Source of the DNA: Stenotrophomonas sp. SAU14A_NAIMI4_5
GTDB lineage: Bacteria; Pseudomonadota; Gammaproteobacteria; Xanthomonadales; Xanthomonadaceae
Assembly (NCBI RefSeq): GCF_003086795.1
Contig: NZ_CP026003.1
Span: 1,632,777-1,696,776, forward strand
DNA length: 64,000 nucleotides
Direction: 5' to 3'
Part shown: in pieces, positions 18,125 through 27,376 of the stretch
How the letters are laid out: the number at the start of each line of letters is the position of its first letter
Numbering within the stretch: the first letter of the stretch is position 1
Notes under the pieces: generated by a model
Seen by the model: the letters and a program-made list of their open reading frames with translations, nothing else
What the model was told of the DNA's origin: nothing
Database searches by the model: none
Position numbers and translations under genes: made by a program

Positions 18125-18703
18125 TCAGCGCAGCTGGCTCTCGGCGAATTCCCAGTTGACCAGCTGCCAGAACCCTTCCAGATAGCGCGCACGCTCATTC
18201 TGGTAGTCGGTGTAATACGCGTGTTCCCACACATCGCAGCACAGCAGCGGGGTGCTCTCGCCGGTCAGCGGCGTGCCTGCGTTGCGGGTCGCCTGGATGC
18301 CGAGCTGGCCGCCGGGGTGCTGCACCAGCCAGACCCAGCCCGAGCCGAACAGCCCCAGCGCGGCGCGGTTGAATTCCTCGCGCAGGCGCTGGCCATCGCC
18401 GAACTGGCGCTTGATGAGCTCACCCAGCCGGCCCTGCGGCTCGCCACCGCCACGCGGGCGCAGGCACTGCCAGTAGAAGCCGTGGTTCCAGGCCTGGGCG
18501 GCCGCATCGAACAGCGTGCCCTGGGCCTGGCGGACGATCTCTTCCAGCGGCGCTTCTTCCCATTCGGTGCCGACGATGGCGGCATTGACCGCATCCACGT
18601 AGGCGCGATGATGGCGGCCGTGATGCAGTTCCACGTTCTGCGCGGACAGGTGCGGCTGCAGGGAGCCGGAAAGGTAGGGCAGGGCAGGCAATTCGACGGG
18701 CAT
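18125..18703 (-). CDS. sodB: Iron-type superoxide dismutase
   Basis: 192 aa. All four metal ligands are present: H27, H74, D157 and H161 (DVWEHAYYTDY). Second-sphere Gln Q70 in AAAQAWNHGFYWQC and the downstream NAGTPLT follow the Fe-SOD (SodB) rather than Mn-SOD pattern. It is cytoplasmic and detoxifies superoxide. It is divergent from the glutaredoxin gene. Confidence 0.93.
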   Translation of the reverse strand: MPVELPALPYLSGSLQPHLSAQNVELHHGRHHRAYVDAVNAAIVGTEWEEAPLEEIVRQAQGTLFDAAAQAWNHGFYWQCLRPRGGGEPQGRLGELIKRQFGDGQRLREEFNRAALGLFGSGWVWLVQHPGGQLGIQATRNAGTPLTGESTPLLCCDVWEHAYYTDYQNERARYLEGFWQLVNWEFAESQLR

Positions 18704-18822
18704 GGACAGGTTCGTGGCCAGGGGACGGCGGCAGCCGGTTCCATCGGCTTACAATGGCGGCTACCGTGGGCAGTCTAGCCGACCACTGCGGTCGGTTTGT
18801 CCGGCGAAGCAAGGAGTGAGGT

Positions 18823-19143
18823 GTGGCGGTAATGCAGCAAATCCAGGCCGAGGTGGATCGTTACCCGCTCGTGTTGTTCATGAAGGGCACCCCGCAATAC
18901 CCGATGTGCGGCTTTTCCAGCCGTGCCGTGCAGGCGTTGATGGCCGCCGGTGCCGTCGCCCTGCGCACGGTCAACGTGCTGGAGGAACCGGAGATCCGCG
19001 CCAACCTGCCGCGCTTCTCCAACCTGCCGACGTTCCCGCAGCTGTTCATCAACGGGGAGTTGATCGGCGGCTGCGACATCGTCATGGAGCTGTTCGAAGC
19101 CGGCGAGCTCAAGCGCATCGTCGAAGAGGCCACCCAGGGATGA
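18823..19143 (+). CDS. grxD: Monothiol glutaredoxin, Grx4/GrxD family
   Basis: 106 aa. The active site is C29-GFS and the glutathione-binding region reads NLPTFPQLFINGELIGGCDI. Such proteins carry [2Fe-2S] clusters and act in iron-sulfur trafficking. I chose GTG 18823 because AAGGAG ends 6-7 nt upstream; ATG 18832 is three codons inside and has a poorer spacing. The stop overlaps the next gene as ATGA. Confidence 0.94.
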   Translation: MAVMQQIQAEVDRYPLVLFMKGTPQYPMCGFSSRAVQALMAAGAVALRTVNVLEEPEIRANLPRFSNLPTFPQLFINGELIGGCDIVMELFEAGELKRIVEEATQG

Positions 19144-19916
19144 GTGCCTGGCCATCGACGTCGGCGAACGGTGCGGCGCTCGATGGCCGTCCCCTGCAGG
19201 ATCGCGTGGTCCTCATCGCCGGTGCCGGTGGCGGGCTGGGCAGTGCTGCGGCCATCGCGGCCGCCGAAGCGGGGGCCACCGTGGTGCTGATGGGTCGCAA
19301 ACCGCGGCGGCTGGACCGGGTCTACGCCCAGGTGCAGGCCGTGGGGCCCGAGCCCCTGCTGTATCCGCTGGACCTGGAAGGTGCCGGCCCCGATGACTAT
19401 GCCGAACTGGCCCAGGCCCTGCAGCGTGAGCTGGGGCGGTTGGACGGCCTGCTGGTCTGCGCCGCGCATTTTCCCGGCCTGACCCCCTTCGAGCTGGCCG
19501 ACCCGGCCAGTTTCGCCCGCGCCGTGCACGTCACCCTGACCGCCCCGGCGTGGCTGGCCCAGGCCTGCCTGCCGCTGCTCAAGCAGCGCGACGATGCGGC
19601 GATGGTGTTCGCTGTCGATGCCCCGGAAAGGGTGGGGCAGGCCTACTGGGGCGGCTATGGCGTGGCCCAGCACGGGCTGCGGGGGCTGATTGCCAGCCTG
19701 CACGATGAATTGGGCCGTACTACCGTCCGGGTCAGCGGCCTTTACCCTGGCCCATTGCGCACCGCACTGCGGGCGCGCGCCTATTCCGTTGACCAGGATC
19801 CGGCCGCCCAAGGCCCGGAGAAGGCCGCCGCTGCGGCCGTTGCGCTGCTTTCAGCCGCCGGCGCCCCGTGGCGCGGGCAGGTACTTGACGCCAGTCACAC
19901 TACTGTCGCCAGTTAA
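19140..19916 (+). CDS. Short-chain dehydrogenase/reductase (YciK-like)
   Basis: 258 aa. The Rossmann motif AGAGGGLGSAAAIAAAEAG is a variant of TGxxxGxG. The active-site Tyr and helix appear as YWGGYGVAQHGLRGL, where the usual YxxxK lysine is replaced by Gln (Y-G-V-A-Q). The usual catalytic Ser position reads AVDAPE. The fold is clear, but classic SDR chemistry is doubtful. It is coupled to grxD by a 4-bp overlap. Confidence 0.82.
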   Translation: MSAWPSTSANGAALDGRPLQDRVVLIAGAGGGLGSAAAIAAAEAGATVVLMGRKPRRLDRVYAQVQAVGPEPLLYPLDLEGAGPDDYAELAQALQRELGRLDGLLVCAAHFPGLTPFELADPASFARAVHVTLTAPAWLAQACLPLLKQRDDAAMVFAVDAPERVGQAYWGGYGVAQHGLRGLIASLHDELGRTTVRVSGLYPGPLRTALRARAYSVDQDPAAQGPEKAAAAAVALLSAAGAPWRGQVLDASHTTVAS

Positions 19917-20145
19917 CTGGACGATAAGACGGAGTGAAGGTTCCGTCACGATCTCGTTGCGACCCGGTGCCGCTTGTCGCACAACCGTCACAATGATGGC
20001 GTAGCGTGTTAATCTAGTGTTAACCGTTGCGGCGGCTGCCGTTCACGGTAGGGAACCCCAGATAAATGTCCAGTCAGCCGCCCGCAAGGCTGGTTGGATG
20101 CGCTTTTTTTCCGCCATCGCCAACTCGCATCGAGGCTACCGAAAA

Positions 20146-23100
20146 ATGACCCACCCACTCCGGATGTCCAAGCTTACCCTTGGTCTCGTGGCTGCACTCG
20201 CCGCCGCCCCCGCCTTCGCCCAGAGCACCTCTGCCGGTGTCGGCGGCCAGGTGATCTCCCGCGCCGGCCAGCCCGTCGCCGGCGCTGAAGTCACCATCAC
20301 CCACACCGAGTCGGGCACCGTTTCGCGTGCCACCACCGATGCGGCCGGTCGCTACAACGCCCGCGGCCTGCGCGTGGGTGGTCCGTACTCGATCACCATC
20401 ACCAAGCCGGGTGAAGGCACCAAGACCGAAGATGGCGTCTACCTGGGCGTGAACCAGACCGGCACCATCAACGCCACCCTGGCCGGTGACCTGGCTGCTG
20501 CCACCAACCTGGACACCGTGCAGGTCACCGCCGTCGGCGGCGGCTCGGAAGTGTTCAGCGCCACCAAGATGGGCTCGGGCACCAACCTCAGCCAGCAGCA
20601 GATCGAAGTTGCGCCGTCCATCGGCGGCAACATCCAGGATCTGATGCGCCTTGACCCGCGCGTGACCTTCATCGACCGCGCTTCGGGCTCGATCTCGGCC
20701 GGTGGCCAGAACCCGCGCTTCAACTCGATCAACATCGACGGCGTCTCGGCCAGCGACACCTTCGGCCTGGAAGGCAACAACATGCCGACCCGCCGCCAGC
20801 CGGTCGCGATGGAAGCCATCGAAGCGCTGGACATCAACCTGTCCAACTACGACGTCAGCATCGCTGCCGCCGCCGGTGCCACCGTCAACGCGGTGACCAA
20901 GTCCGGTACCAATGAATTCCACGGTTCGGTGTACGGCACCTACCGTGACGGCGACTGGTTCGGTGACAATCCGGAAGGCCAGCCGTTCAAGGGCTTCACC
21001 AAGGAAAAGACCTACGGCATGACCCTGGGTGGTCCGCTGGTCAAGGACAAGCTGTTCTTCTTCGCCAACTATGAGAAGTTCGAGCAGGCCGCTCCGGGCG
21101 CCGACATCTCCGGCACCGCGCTGGGCAAGGCCAATGCCAACTTCACCATGGCTGACGTCACCCGTGCGCAGCAGATTGCCAAGGACGTCTACGGCTTCGA
21201 TGCCGGCGGCACCGAAAGCAACGGCGACACGACCCTGGAAGAGTACGCGCTGAAGCTGGACTGGAACATCAGCGAGAACCATCGCGCCAACATCCGTTAC
21301 AGCAAGCTTGAGCAGGACAAGCTGCGCATCAACGGCATGAACTCGACCTCGACCGCATCGCTGAGCTCGTACTGGTACCAGCACGCCAAGACCAACGAGA
21401 GCTACGTCGCCCAGCTGTTCAGTGACTGGAGCGACAACTTCTCGACCGAGCTGAAGGCTTCGTACCGCGAGTACTCGGCCATCCGCGAAGTGTCGACCGA
21501 CGCGCCGAGCATCCGCATCTATTTCCCGCGCAACGCGACCACCCCGCAGGGTGACTCGCTGTACCTGGGTACCGAAGCCAACTCGCAGGACAACATCCTG
21601 CAGACCAAGGCGTGGAACTACTACGCTGCGGCTACCTGGACCCTGGGCGACCACGACGTCAAGTTCGGTGCTTCGTACGACACCAACGACATCTACAACT
21701 ACTTCGGCGCCAACACCTGGGGCACCTACACCTTCTACGGCCTGGACAATTTCCAGAACGGCATCTGGCAGACCTACGTCTACAACAAGGAAAACCAGCC
21801 GGGCTCGATCGCTGCTGACTACAAGTTCAGCAACCTGGCCCTGTTCGTGCAGGACACCTGGTACGTCAACAGCAACCTGACCCTGACCATGGGCGTGCGT
21901 GCCGACCGTCCGGACACCAGCCCGGCGCCGGCCTTCAACCAGGGCGCGCTCAACGCGTTCGGTTACGACAACAGCAAGGTCTTCGGTGGTGATTTCCTGA
22001 TCCAGCCGCGCCTGGGCTTCAACTACACCTTCGACAGCGATCGTCCGACCCAGCTGCGCGGCGGCGTGGGCCTGTTCCAGGGTGATGCCCCGCAGGTGTG
22101 GCTGAGCAACAGCTACTCCACCACCGGCTTCAACTACACCGGCTACAACATCACCCGTTACAACGGCATGCCGTTCAGCCCGGACAAGGACAACCAGCCG
22201 GTTCCGACCACTCCGGGCCAGGCGCGCCAGAGCGTCAGCTTCGTCGGCAAGGACTTCAAGCTGCCGTCGATCTACAAGGCCAACATCGCCCTGGATCACG
22301 AGCTGCCGTGGTACGGCATCGTGGCATCGGCTGAGCTGCTGGTCACCAAGGTCAAGGACGGCCTGTACTACCAGCACCTGAACCTCGGCACGGGCCGCCA
22401 GGTCGGCGCTGATGGTCGCGTCAACTACTACAACCCGGCTGCCGTCAACCGTCAGTGGGCCACCGGTGACGTCCGCTTCGGTGCCAACGGTGCGTTCGAC
22501 GCGGTCTACCTGATCGACAACACCCACAAGGGCCAGACCTCGCAGGCGACCTTCTCGCTGGCCAAGCCGTTCTCGGCTGACAGCGACTGGTCCTGGAACC
22601 TGGGCTACACCTACACCGACGCAAAGGAAGTGGGTTCGCTGACCAGCTCCACCGCCGGTTCGGGCTGGGGCTACCAGTACGCCTTCGACGCCAATGCTGA
22701 CCAGCTGAACACCTCGCGTTACCAGATCCGTGACCGCCTGTCTGGTTCGCTGAACTGGAAGCACAAGTTCTTCGGCGATTACGAAACCAAGGTCGGTCTG
22801 GTGTACGAAGGCCGTAGCGGTCGTCCGTTCAGCTACATCTACGCGAACGACGCCAATGGCGACGGCCGCTCGGGCAACGACCTGTTCTACGTGCCGCAGC
22901 GTGGCGAAGTGCTGTTTGGCGCGCTGGGCCAGAACGGCGGCTTCACGCCGGATGCCGCGATGGAGAAGAACTTCTACGATTGGCTGGCTGCCAACCCGCA
23001 GCTGGAGAAGTACCAGGGCAGCGTCGCTCCGGCCAACGGCTTCCGTACCGGCTGGATCAACACCTTCGACATCCGTATCAGCCAGCAGCTGCCGGGCTTC

Positions 23101-23358
23101 ATGAAGGGCCACAAGTCGGAAGTGTGGGTCGACATCCAGAACGTCGGCAACATGCTGAACAAGAAGTGGGGCAACATCTACGACTACGGCTTCTTCGCCA
23201 ACAGCCGTGTTGCAACCCTGCAGGGCATCTACGACGGCAAGTACGTGTACAACTTCACTGGTGCTGACAAGACCAGCGTCGCCAACCAAGATGCCGACGG
23301 CTTCGACGCCGGTGTCTCGCAGTGGTCGCTGCAGGTCGGCTTCCGCTACCAGTTCTGA
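20146..23358 (+). CDS. Oar-like TonB-dependent outer membrane receptor with carboxypeptidase-regulatory-like domain
   Basis: 1070 aa. Signal peptide (KLTLGLVAALAAAPAFA, cleavage near residue 26), then a CarboxypepD_reg-like beta-sandwich (about 28-110), a TonB-box-like DTVQVT at 123-128, a plug domain (about 130-250) and a large aromatic-rich beta-barrel ending in VGFRYQF with the C-terminal Phe needed for barrel assembly. These Oar-like proteins transport or bind large substrates such as peptides; the ligand is unknown. I chose ATG 20146; ATG 20164 is a possible alternative. It is monocistronic, with a terminator just downstream. Confidence 0.92.
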   Translation: MTHPLRMSKLTLGLVAALAAAPAFAQSTSAGVGGQVISRAGQPVAGAEVTITHTESGTVSRATTDAAGRYNARGLRVGGPYSITITKPGEGTKTEDGVYLGVNQTGTINATLAGDLAAATNLDTVQVTAVGGGSEVFSATKMGSGTNLSQQQIEVAPSIGGNIQDLMRLDPRVTFIDRASGSISAGGQNPRFNSINIDGVSASDTFGLEGNNMPTRRQPVAMEAIEALDINLSNYDVSIAAAAGATVNAVTKSGTNEFHGSVYGTYRDGDWFGDNPEGQPFKGFTKEKTYGMTLGGPLVKDKLFFFANYEKFEQAAPGADISGTALGKANANFTMADVTRAQQIAKDVYGFDAGGTESNGDTTLEEYALKLDWNISENHRANIRYSKLEQDKLRINGMNSTSTASLSSYWYQHAKTNESYVAQLFSDWSDNFSTELKASYREYSAIREVSTDAPSIRIYFPRNATTPQGDSLYLGTEANSQDNILQTKAWNYYAAATWTLGDHDVKFGASYDTNDIYNYFGANTWGTYTFYGLDNFQNGIWQTYVYNKENQPGSIAADYKFSNLALFVQDTWYVNSNLTLTMGVRADRPDTSPAPAFNQGALNAFGYDNSKVFGGDFLIQPRLGFNYTFDSDRPTQLRGGVGLFQGDAPQVWLSNSYSTTGFNYTGYNITRYNGMPFSPDKDNQPVPTTPGQARQSVSFVGKDFKLPSIYKANIALDHELPWYGIVASAELLVTKVKDGLYYQHLNLGTGRQVGADGRVNYYNPAAVNRQWATGDVRFGANGAFDAVYLIDNTHKGQTSQATFSLAKPFSADSDWSWNLGYTYTDAKEVGSLTSSTAGSGWGYQYAFDANADQLNTSRYQIRDRLSGSLNWKHKFFGDYETKVGLVYEGRSGRPFSYIYANDANGDGRSGNDLFYVPQRGEVLFGALGQNGGFTPDAAMEKNFYDWLAANPQLEKYQGSVAPANGFRTGWINTFDIRISQQLPGFMKGHKSEVWVDIQNVGNMLNKKWGNIYDYGFFANSRVATLQGIYDGKYVYNFTGADKTSVANQDADGFDAGVSQWSLQVGFRYQF

Positions 23359-23384
23359 TGAACTGACGTAGTTGCTGCACACGG

Positions 23385-23413
23385 AACGGCCGGGGAAACC
23401 CGGCCGTTTTCCG
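23385..23413 (+). terminator. Rho-independent terminator after the TonB-dependent receptor
   Basis: AACGGCCGGG-GAAA-CCCGGCCGTTTT: a 10-bp GC-rich stem, GAAA tetraloop and short T-run, about 25 bp after the stop codon. Confidence 0.85.
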
Positions 23414-23428
23414 TTCAGGCGAAAGTCC

Positions 23429-23558
23429 TTGCGGGCGTGCGGGCGGGGGCGTAGCATCCCTTCTCGTGCGCGGCGCACTACGCCGCCTGGCGGTCCCGGA
23501 ACGGCGAACGCGGGCAGCACATATCCAACGGTCGGGTTTCCCGGCCGTTTTGCTTTTT
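23429..23558 (+). ncRNA. Candidate small RNA with its own promoter and terminator
   Basis: TTGCGG (23429-23434), a 17-bp spacer and TAGCAT (23452-23457) form a sigma-70-like promoter. A second intrinsic terminator (stem AACGGTCGGG/CCCGGCCGTT with loop TTT, T-rich tract to 23558) lies about 90 bp downstream. The predicted transcript, about 23464-23558, contains no convincing reading frame and can fold (GTGCGCGGCGCAC near 23466). It could be a trans-acting sRNA or a terminated ppnN leader. Inferred only from sequence signals. Confidence 0.35.
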
Positions 23559-23577
23559 AAGGGGGCGGCAGTACAGT
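23550..23577 (+). promoter_or_regulatory. Predicted ppnN promoter
   Basis: TTGCTT (23550-23555) and TACAGT (23572-23577) are separated by 16 bp. The -35 overlaps the T-run of the preceding terminator. This would let ppnN be transcribed independently of the upstream candidate RNA. Confidence 0.4.
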
Positions 23578-23602
23578 CGGAAACCTTGAAGGAAGCGAAA
23601 AG

Positions 23603-24997
23603 TTGGATATGACGACGAACGAAAAGGCAGCCCGCGCGCTGCCGGTGCAGGATGCGCGGATCTACCCGCGCGGTGGGCTGGATGTGCTGTCGCGGGCCGA
23701 GGTCGCGCGCCTGCGCGATGCCTCCGGTGGCGGCATGCACGAGCTGCTGCGCCGCTGCGCGCTGGCGGTGCTGACCAGCGGCAGTGCCTCGGACGATCCG
23801 CGCGCGGCGCGTGATCTCTACCCTGATTTCGACATCCAGGTGGCGCAGCAGGATCGCGGCGTGCGCATCGACCTGGTCAACGCCCCGGCGATGGCCTTCG
23901 TCGACGGCGAGATCATCCGCGGCGTGGCCGAACTGCTGTTCGCGGTGGTCCGCGACCTGGCCTACATGGCCATCGAGATGGGCCCGGCCTACGCGGCCGA
24001 GCTGGAATCCTCGGAAGGCATCACCAACGCGGTGTTCGGCCTGCTGCGCAACGCGCGCATCCTGAACCCGGGCGACCCGAACCTGGTGGTCTGCTGGGGC
24101 GGCCACTCGATCGGCCGCGACGAGTACCTGTACACCAAGCAGGTTGGCTACGAGCTGGGCCTGCGCGGCCTGGACATCTGCACCGGCTGCGGCCCGGGCG
24201 CGATGAAGGGCCCGATGAAGGGCGCCACGATCGCCCATGCCAAGCAGCGCAAGACGGCCACCCGCTACATCGGCCTGACCGAGCCGGGCATCATCGCCGC
24301 CGAGTCGCCGAATCCGATCGTCAACCACCTGGTCATCATGCCGGACATCGAGAAGCGCCTTGAGGCCTTCGTCCGCATCGGCCACGGCATCATCGTGTTC
24401 GCCGGCGGCGTCGGCACGGCCGAGGAGATCCTGTACCTGCTCGGCATCCTGCTGCGCGAGGAGAACAAGGACCTGCCGTTCCCGCTGATCCTGACCGGCC
24501 CGACCGTGGCCGCGCCGTACTTCGAGCAGATCGACCGCTTCATCCGCCTGACCCTGGGTGATGCCGCGGCCGAGCGCTACGAGATCATCATCGGTGACCC
24601 GGTGGCGGTGGCCCGCAAGATGGCCAGCGGCATCAAGCAGGTGCGCGAGCACCGCCTGGCGCAGAAGGATTCGTTCTTCTTCAACTGGTCCATCGAGATC
24701 CCGTGGGAGTACCAGCAGCCGTTCGTGCCGACCCACGAGGCGATGGCCGCGCTGGACCTGCACCACGGACGTGCACCGCATGCGCTGGCGGCCGACCTGC
24801 GCCGGGCGTTCTCCGGTATCGTGGCCGGCAACGTGAAGGAAGACGGCATGCGCCGCATCGAGGAGTTCGGGCCGTTCCAGATCCACGGCGACGCCGACAT
24901 GATGCAGGCCCTGGACGCGCTGCTGCGCGCCTTCGTCGAGCAGCGCCGGATGAAGATCTCCGGCGAATACCAGCCCTGCTACCAGGTGCTGGCCTGA
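23603..24997 (+). CDS. ppnN: Nucleotide 5'-monophosphate nucleosidase PpnN (LOG family)
   Basis: 464 aa, matching E. coli PpnN/YgdH along its length. The LOG nucleosidase core has CTGCGPGAMKGPMKGA and FAGGVGTAEEILYLLG (PGGxGTxxE-type), flanked by N- and C-terminal domains that in E. coli regulate the enzyme with (p)ppGpp. It hydrolyses nucleoside monophosphates to base and ribose 5-phosphate. The start is ambiguous: TTG 23603 has AGGA at about 9 nt, whereas ATG 23609 is spaced 15 nt from it. Confidence 0.94.
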   Translation: MDMTTNEKAARALPVQDARIYPRGGLDVLSRAEVARLRDASGGGMHELLRRCALAVLTSGSASDDPRAARDLYPDFDIQVAQQDRGVRIDLVNAPAMAFVDGEIIRGVAELLFAVVRDLAYMAIEMGPAYAAELESSEGITNAVFGLLRNARILNPGDPNLVVCWGGHSIGRDEYLYTKQVGYELGLRGLDICTGCGPGAMKGPMKGATIAHAKQRKTATRYIGLTEPGIIAAESPNPIVNHLVIMPDIEKRLEAFVRIGHGIIVFAGGVGTAEEILYLLGILLREENKDLPFPLILTGPTVAAPYFEQIDRFIRLTLGDAAAERYEIIIGDPVAVARKMASGIKQVREHRLAQKDSFFFNWSIEIPWEYQQPFVPTHEAMAALDLHHGRAPHALAADLRRAFSGIVAGNVKEDGMRRIEEFGPFQIHGDADMMQALDALLRAFVEQRRMKISGEYQPCYQVLA

Positions 24998-25025
24998 CCG
25001 GCCGGGGCGGCCTGCCGGGCCGCCC

Positions 25026-25056
25026 GGGGTCGGATCCCCGAAGGGGCTCCGACCCC
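25026..25056. repeat. GGGGTCGGA inverted repeat (family E)
   Basis: GGGGTCGGATCCCC-GA-AGGGGCTCCGACCCC forms a long hairpin with one mismatch pair and no T-run. A relative with the same outer arm lies at 51982-52020. Both sit just downstream of a gene end (ppnN, pgsA). Confidence 0.75.
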
Positions 25057-25193
25057 ATCCAGGGGCCGCCAGCAGGGCAGGGCGTGTCAACGCTTTGACG
25101 CCCGTCGCCCCGTTCTGACCGTTCATCCTGCCGCCGCTTGCCGGCGGCACCCGGGTGCGCCATCGTGGCCACCAACACGCTGGGGAGCGTTCC

Positions 25194-25712
25194 ATGTCAC
25201 TGCGCCGGTCCAAGGGCTTCACGCTGGTCGAGCTGATGATCACGATTGCCGTGCTGGCAATCCTGACCGCGATTGCCTATCCCAGTTTCCAGAGCACCAT
25301 CCGTTCCAATCGGATGGCCACGACGGCCAATGAGCTGATTGCTGCGCTGTCGCTGGCCCGTTCCGAGGCGATCCGCGGTACCCGCGGCGGCGCGGTGTGC
25401 GCGTCCAAGGACGGCACTGCCTGTGACGGCGCCAGCTGGGCGGACGGCTGGATGGTCTGGAATGACACCAACGGTAATGGCGCCTACGACAAGGATGAGC
25501 CCGTGCTGCGCTATGCCGAAGCGCGCCCGCAGATGAAGGGCGCATCGGGCGAGGCACTCAGCATCGCCTTCGACCCGCGCGGCCGCAGCCGTGCTGCCGC
25601 CGTCAGCAACATCACCCTGCGCCCGGCCGACTGCGGCGGTCAGCCGTTGCAGCGGCGGATGATCGTCTCGCTTACCGGACAGGTCCGGCTGCAGAAGGAA
25701 GCATGCAAGTGA
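25194..25712 (+). CDS. fimU: Type IV minor pilin, GspH/FimT family (FimU position)
   Basis: 172 aa. The class III prepilin leader KG-FTLVELMITIAVLAILTAIAYP has Gly before Phe and Glu at +5. The C-terminal GspH/FimT domain includes VCASKDGTACDGASWADGW. It is first in the fimU-pilV-pilW-pilX-pilY1-pilE operon, the place FimU occupies in Pseudomonas. Minor pilins prime pilus assembly at the inner membrane. The C-terminal segment reads TGQVRLQ (161-167), whereas the orphan pilin at 33095 has TGRVR. ATG 25194 has GGGGAG upstream. Confidence 0.88.
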   Translation: MSLRRSKGFTLVELMITIAVLAILTAIAYPSFQSTIRSNRMATTANELIAALSLARSEAIRGTRGGAVCASKDGTACDGASWADGWMVWNDTNGNGAYDKDEPVLRYAEARPQMKGASGEALSIAFDPRGRSRAAAVSNITLRPADCGGQPLQRRMIVSLTGQVRLQKEACK

Positions 25713-26179
25713 AGCCCAGACCGTTCCGTCGATTCCCGATGCGTCCCCGCACCCAGCAGGGCTTCACCCTGATCGAAGTGCTGATCGCGATCCTGGTGCT
25801 TGGCTTCGGCCTGCTTGGCTTCGCCCTGCTGCAGACAATGAACGTGCGCTACGTGCAGAGTGCGAACTTCCGTACACAGGCGACCAACCTGAGCTACGAA
25901 CTGCTCGACCAGATCCGTGCCAACCGGGTGGGGGCTGCCTTCTACCTGGGCGACTACACCGCGACCACCAGCAACTGCTCGCCGCCGACCGGCAAGGACA
26001 TCGCCAAGGACACTTACATGACCGACTGGCGCTGCCGCATGGGCAAGTCGCTGGGCGAGGGGGCCAAGGCGAAGGTCAGCCGCGCCGGGACCCTGTACAC
26101 CGTGCAGGTGACCTGGGGCGACGACCGCTGGAAGGCCGACGCCGCCGATACCACCTTCAGTGCGAGTACCCGACTGTGA
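25703..26179 (+). CDS. pilV: Type IV minor pilin PilV
   Basis: 158 aa. Prepilin signature QQG-FTLIEVLIAILVLGFGLLGFALLQ, then LSYELLDQIRANRVGAAFY, the pattern of PilV. It overlaps fimU by 10 bp. ATG 25703 is used; ATG 25739 (MRPRTQQGF) is a possible shorter start. The stop overlaps pilW as GTGA. Confidence 0.88.
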   Translation: MQVKPRPFRRFPMRPRTQQGFTLIEVLIAILVLGFGLLGFALLQTMNVRYVQSANFRTQATNLSYELLDQIRANRVGAAFYLGDYTATTSNCSPPTGKDIAKDTYMTDWRCRMGKSLGEGAKAKVSRAGTLYTVQVTWGDDRWKADAADTTFSASTRL

Positions 26180-27369
26180 ATGACGCCTACCGCTTTCGTG
26201 GCGCTGCCCGCGGCCTGTCGCTGATCGAGTTGATGATCTCGATGGTGATCGGCCTGATCATCATGCTGGCTGTCGTGCAGGTGTTTGCCGCATCGCGCGA
26301 GGCCTACCGCCTTTCCGAAGGCCTCGCGCGGGTGCAGGAAAACAGCCGCTTCGCCATGGACACCCTGCAGCGCGAGATCCGCATGGTCGGGCACTTCGGT
26401 TGCGTGAACGACCAGGCGCACACCTCGCCGACGCGGATTTCCCTGCGTTCGACGCTGGATGGCACCAATCCGGTGCTTGACTTCAACCGGTCTATCCAGG
26501 GTTACGAGGCCAACGGCACCGAGCCGGGCAAGACGCTTACGATCGCAGCAACGCCGTCGACCGGCGGCACGGACTACACGCCGGCGCTGCCAGATGCCAT
26601 TGCCAAGGCGCTGACCAACCGGGTCAATGGCAGTGACATCATCGCGCTGCGCTACCTGATGCCCGACGGCGTGCCGGTCACCTCAATGGGCGGCGACGCT
26701 TCCAAGCCGGTCTTCAATTTCGATGCCTCGCGTCTGTCGGTGCTGCGCAGTGGCATGACCAACCCAGGTCTGTATGGCGTGGCGGACTGCTCGTCGGCCA
26801 CCGTGTTCCAGGCCAGTGCGGTCAATACCGGCACCGCAAGCATCACCTTCAACACGGGCAAGCTCAACGCTTCGCGAACTTTCGTCCAAGGCTACACGGT
26901 AGGCCAGGCCAACCTCTACCGGGCAGAAAGTGCCGTCTACTACGTCGGTTACGACGCAGACACGAAGCAGAGCTCTCTGTATCGCGTGCGCTTCAGTGCC
27001 ACGCCCGGCGGTGATCTTGCTGCCGGCGCTCCCGAGCCGCTGGTCGAGGGTGTGGACAACCTGCAGCTGCTGTATGGCCAGGATCGCAACCTGGACACCA
27101 TTTCGCCGTCAGGCTATGTCGATCGCCAGGGAACCGCCAAGGCCGTCCAGGAATCGTTGCCCAGTGATGTCCAGCTGGCATGGCGTCGTGTCGGCGCGGT
27201 GCAGATCGGTCTGTTGATGTCCAGCCCGGACCCTGCATCGGCGCGCCAAGGGGACGGCGCGGCTGCCCTGATCGGCATGGGCGTGACCTATACCACACCT
27301 ACCGACAGGCGCATGCGTGCGGTCTACCAGACCACCGTCGCGCTGCGTAACCGCCTTTACGGCAATTGA
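26176..27369 (+). CDS. pilW: Type IV minor pilin PilW
   Basis: 397 aa. Prepilin leader ARG-LSLIELMISMVIGLIIMLAVVQVF, in which Leu replaces the usual Phe after the cleavage site, followed by a long beta-rich domain (EGLARVQENSRFAMDTLQREIRMVGHFGC is diagnostic of PilW). The GTG start overlaps the pilV stop. It is part of the minor pilin/PilY1 priming complex. Confidence 0.9.
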   Translation: MNDAYRFRGAARGLSLIELMISMVIGLIIMLAVVQVFAASREAYRLSEGLARVQENSRFAMDTLQREIRMVGHFGCVNDQAHTSPTRISLRSTLDGTNPVLDFNRSIQGYEANGTEPGKTLTIAATPSTGGTDYTPALPDAIAKALTNRVNGSDIIALRYLMPDGVPVTSMGGDASKPVFNFDASRLSVLRSGMTNPGLYGVADCSSATVFQASAVNTGTASITFNTGKLNASRTFVQGYTVGQANLYRAESAVYYVGYDADTKQSSLYRVRFSATPGGDLAAGAPEPLVEGVDNLQLLYGQDRNLDTISPSGYVDRQGTAKAVQESLPSDVQLAWRRVGAVQIGLLMSSPDPASARQGDGAAALIGMGVTYTTPTDRRMRAVYQTTVALRNRLYGN

Positions 27370-27376
27370 GGTCAAG

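Noticed and set aside
20074..23520. 1148-codon open frame antisense to the TonB-dependent receptor
   Set aside because: It mirrors the receptor frame, has the low-complexity Val/Asp/Gly-rich look of antisense GC-rich DNA, and has no domain. The sense gene has signal peptide, plug and barrel.
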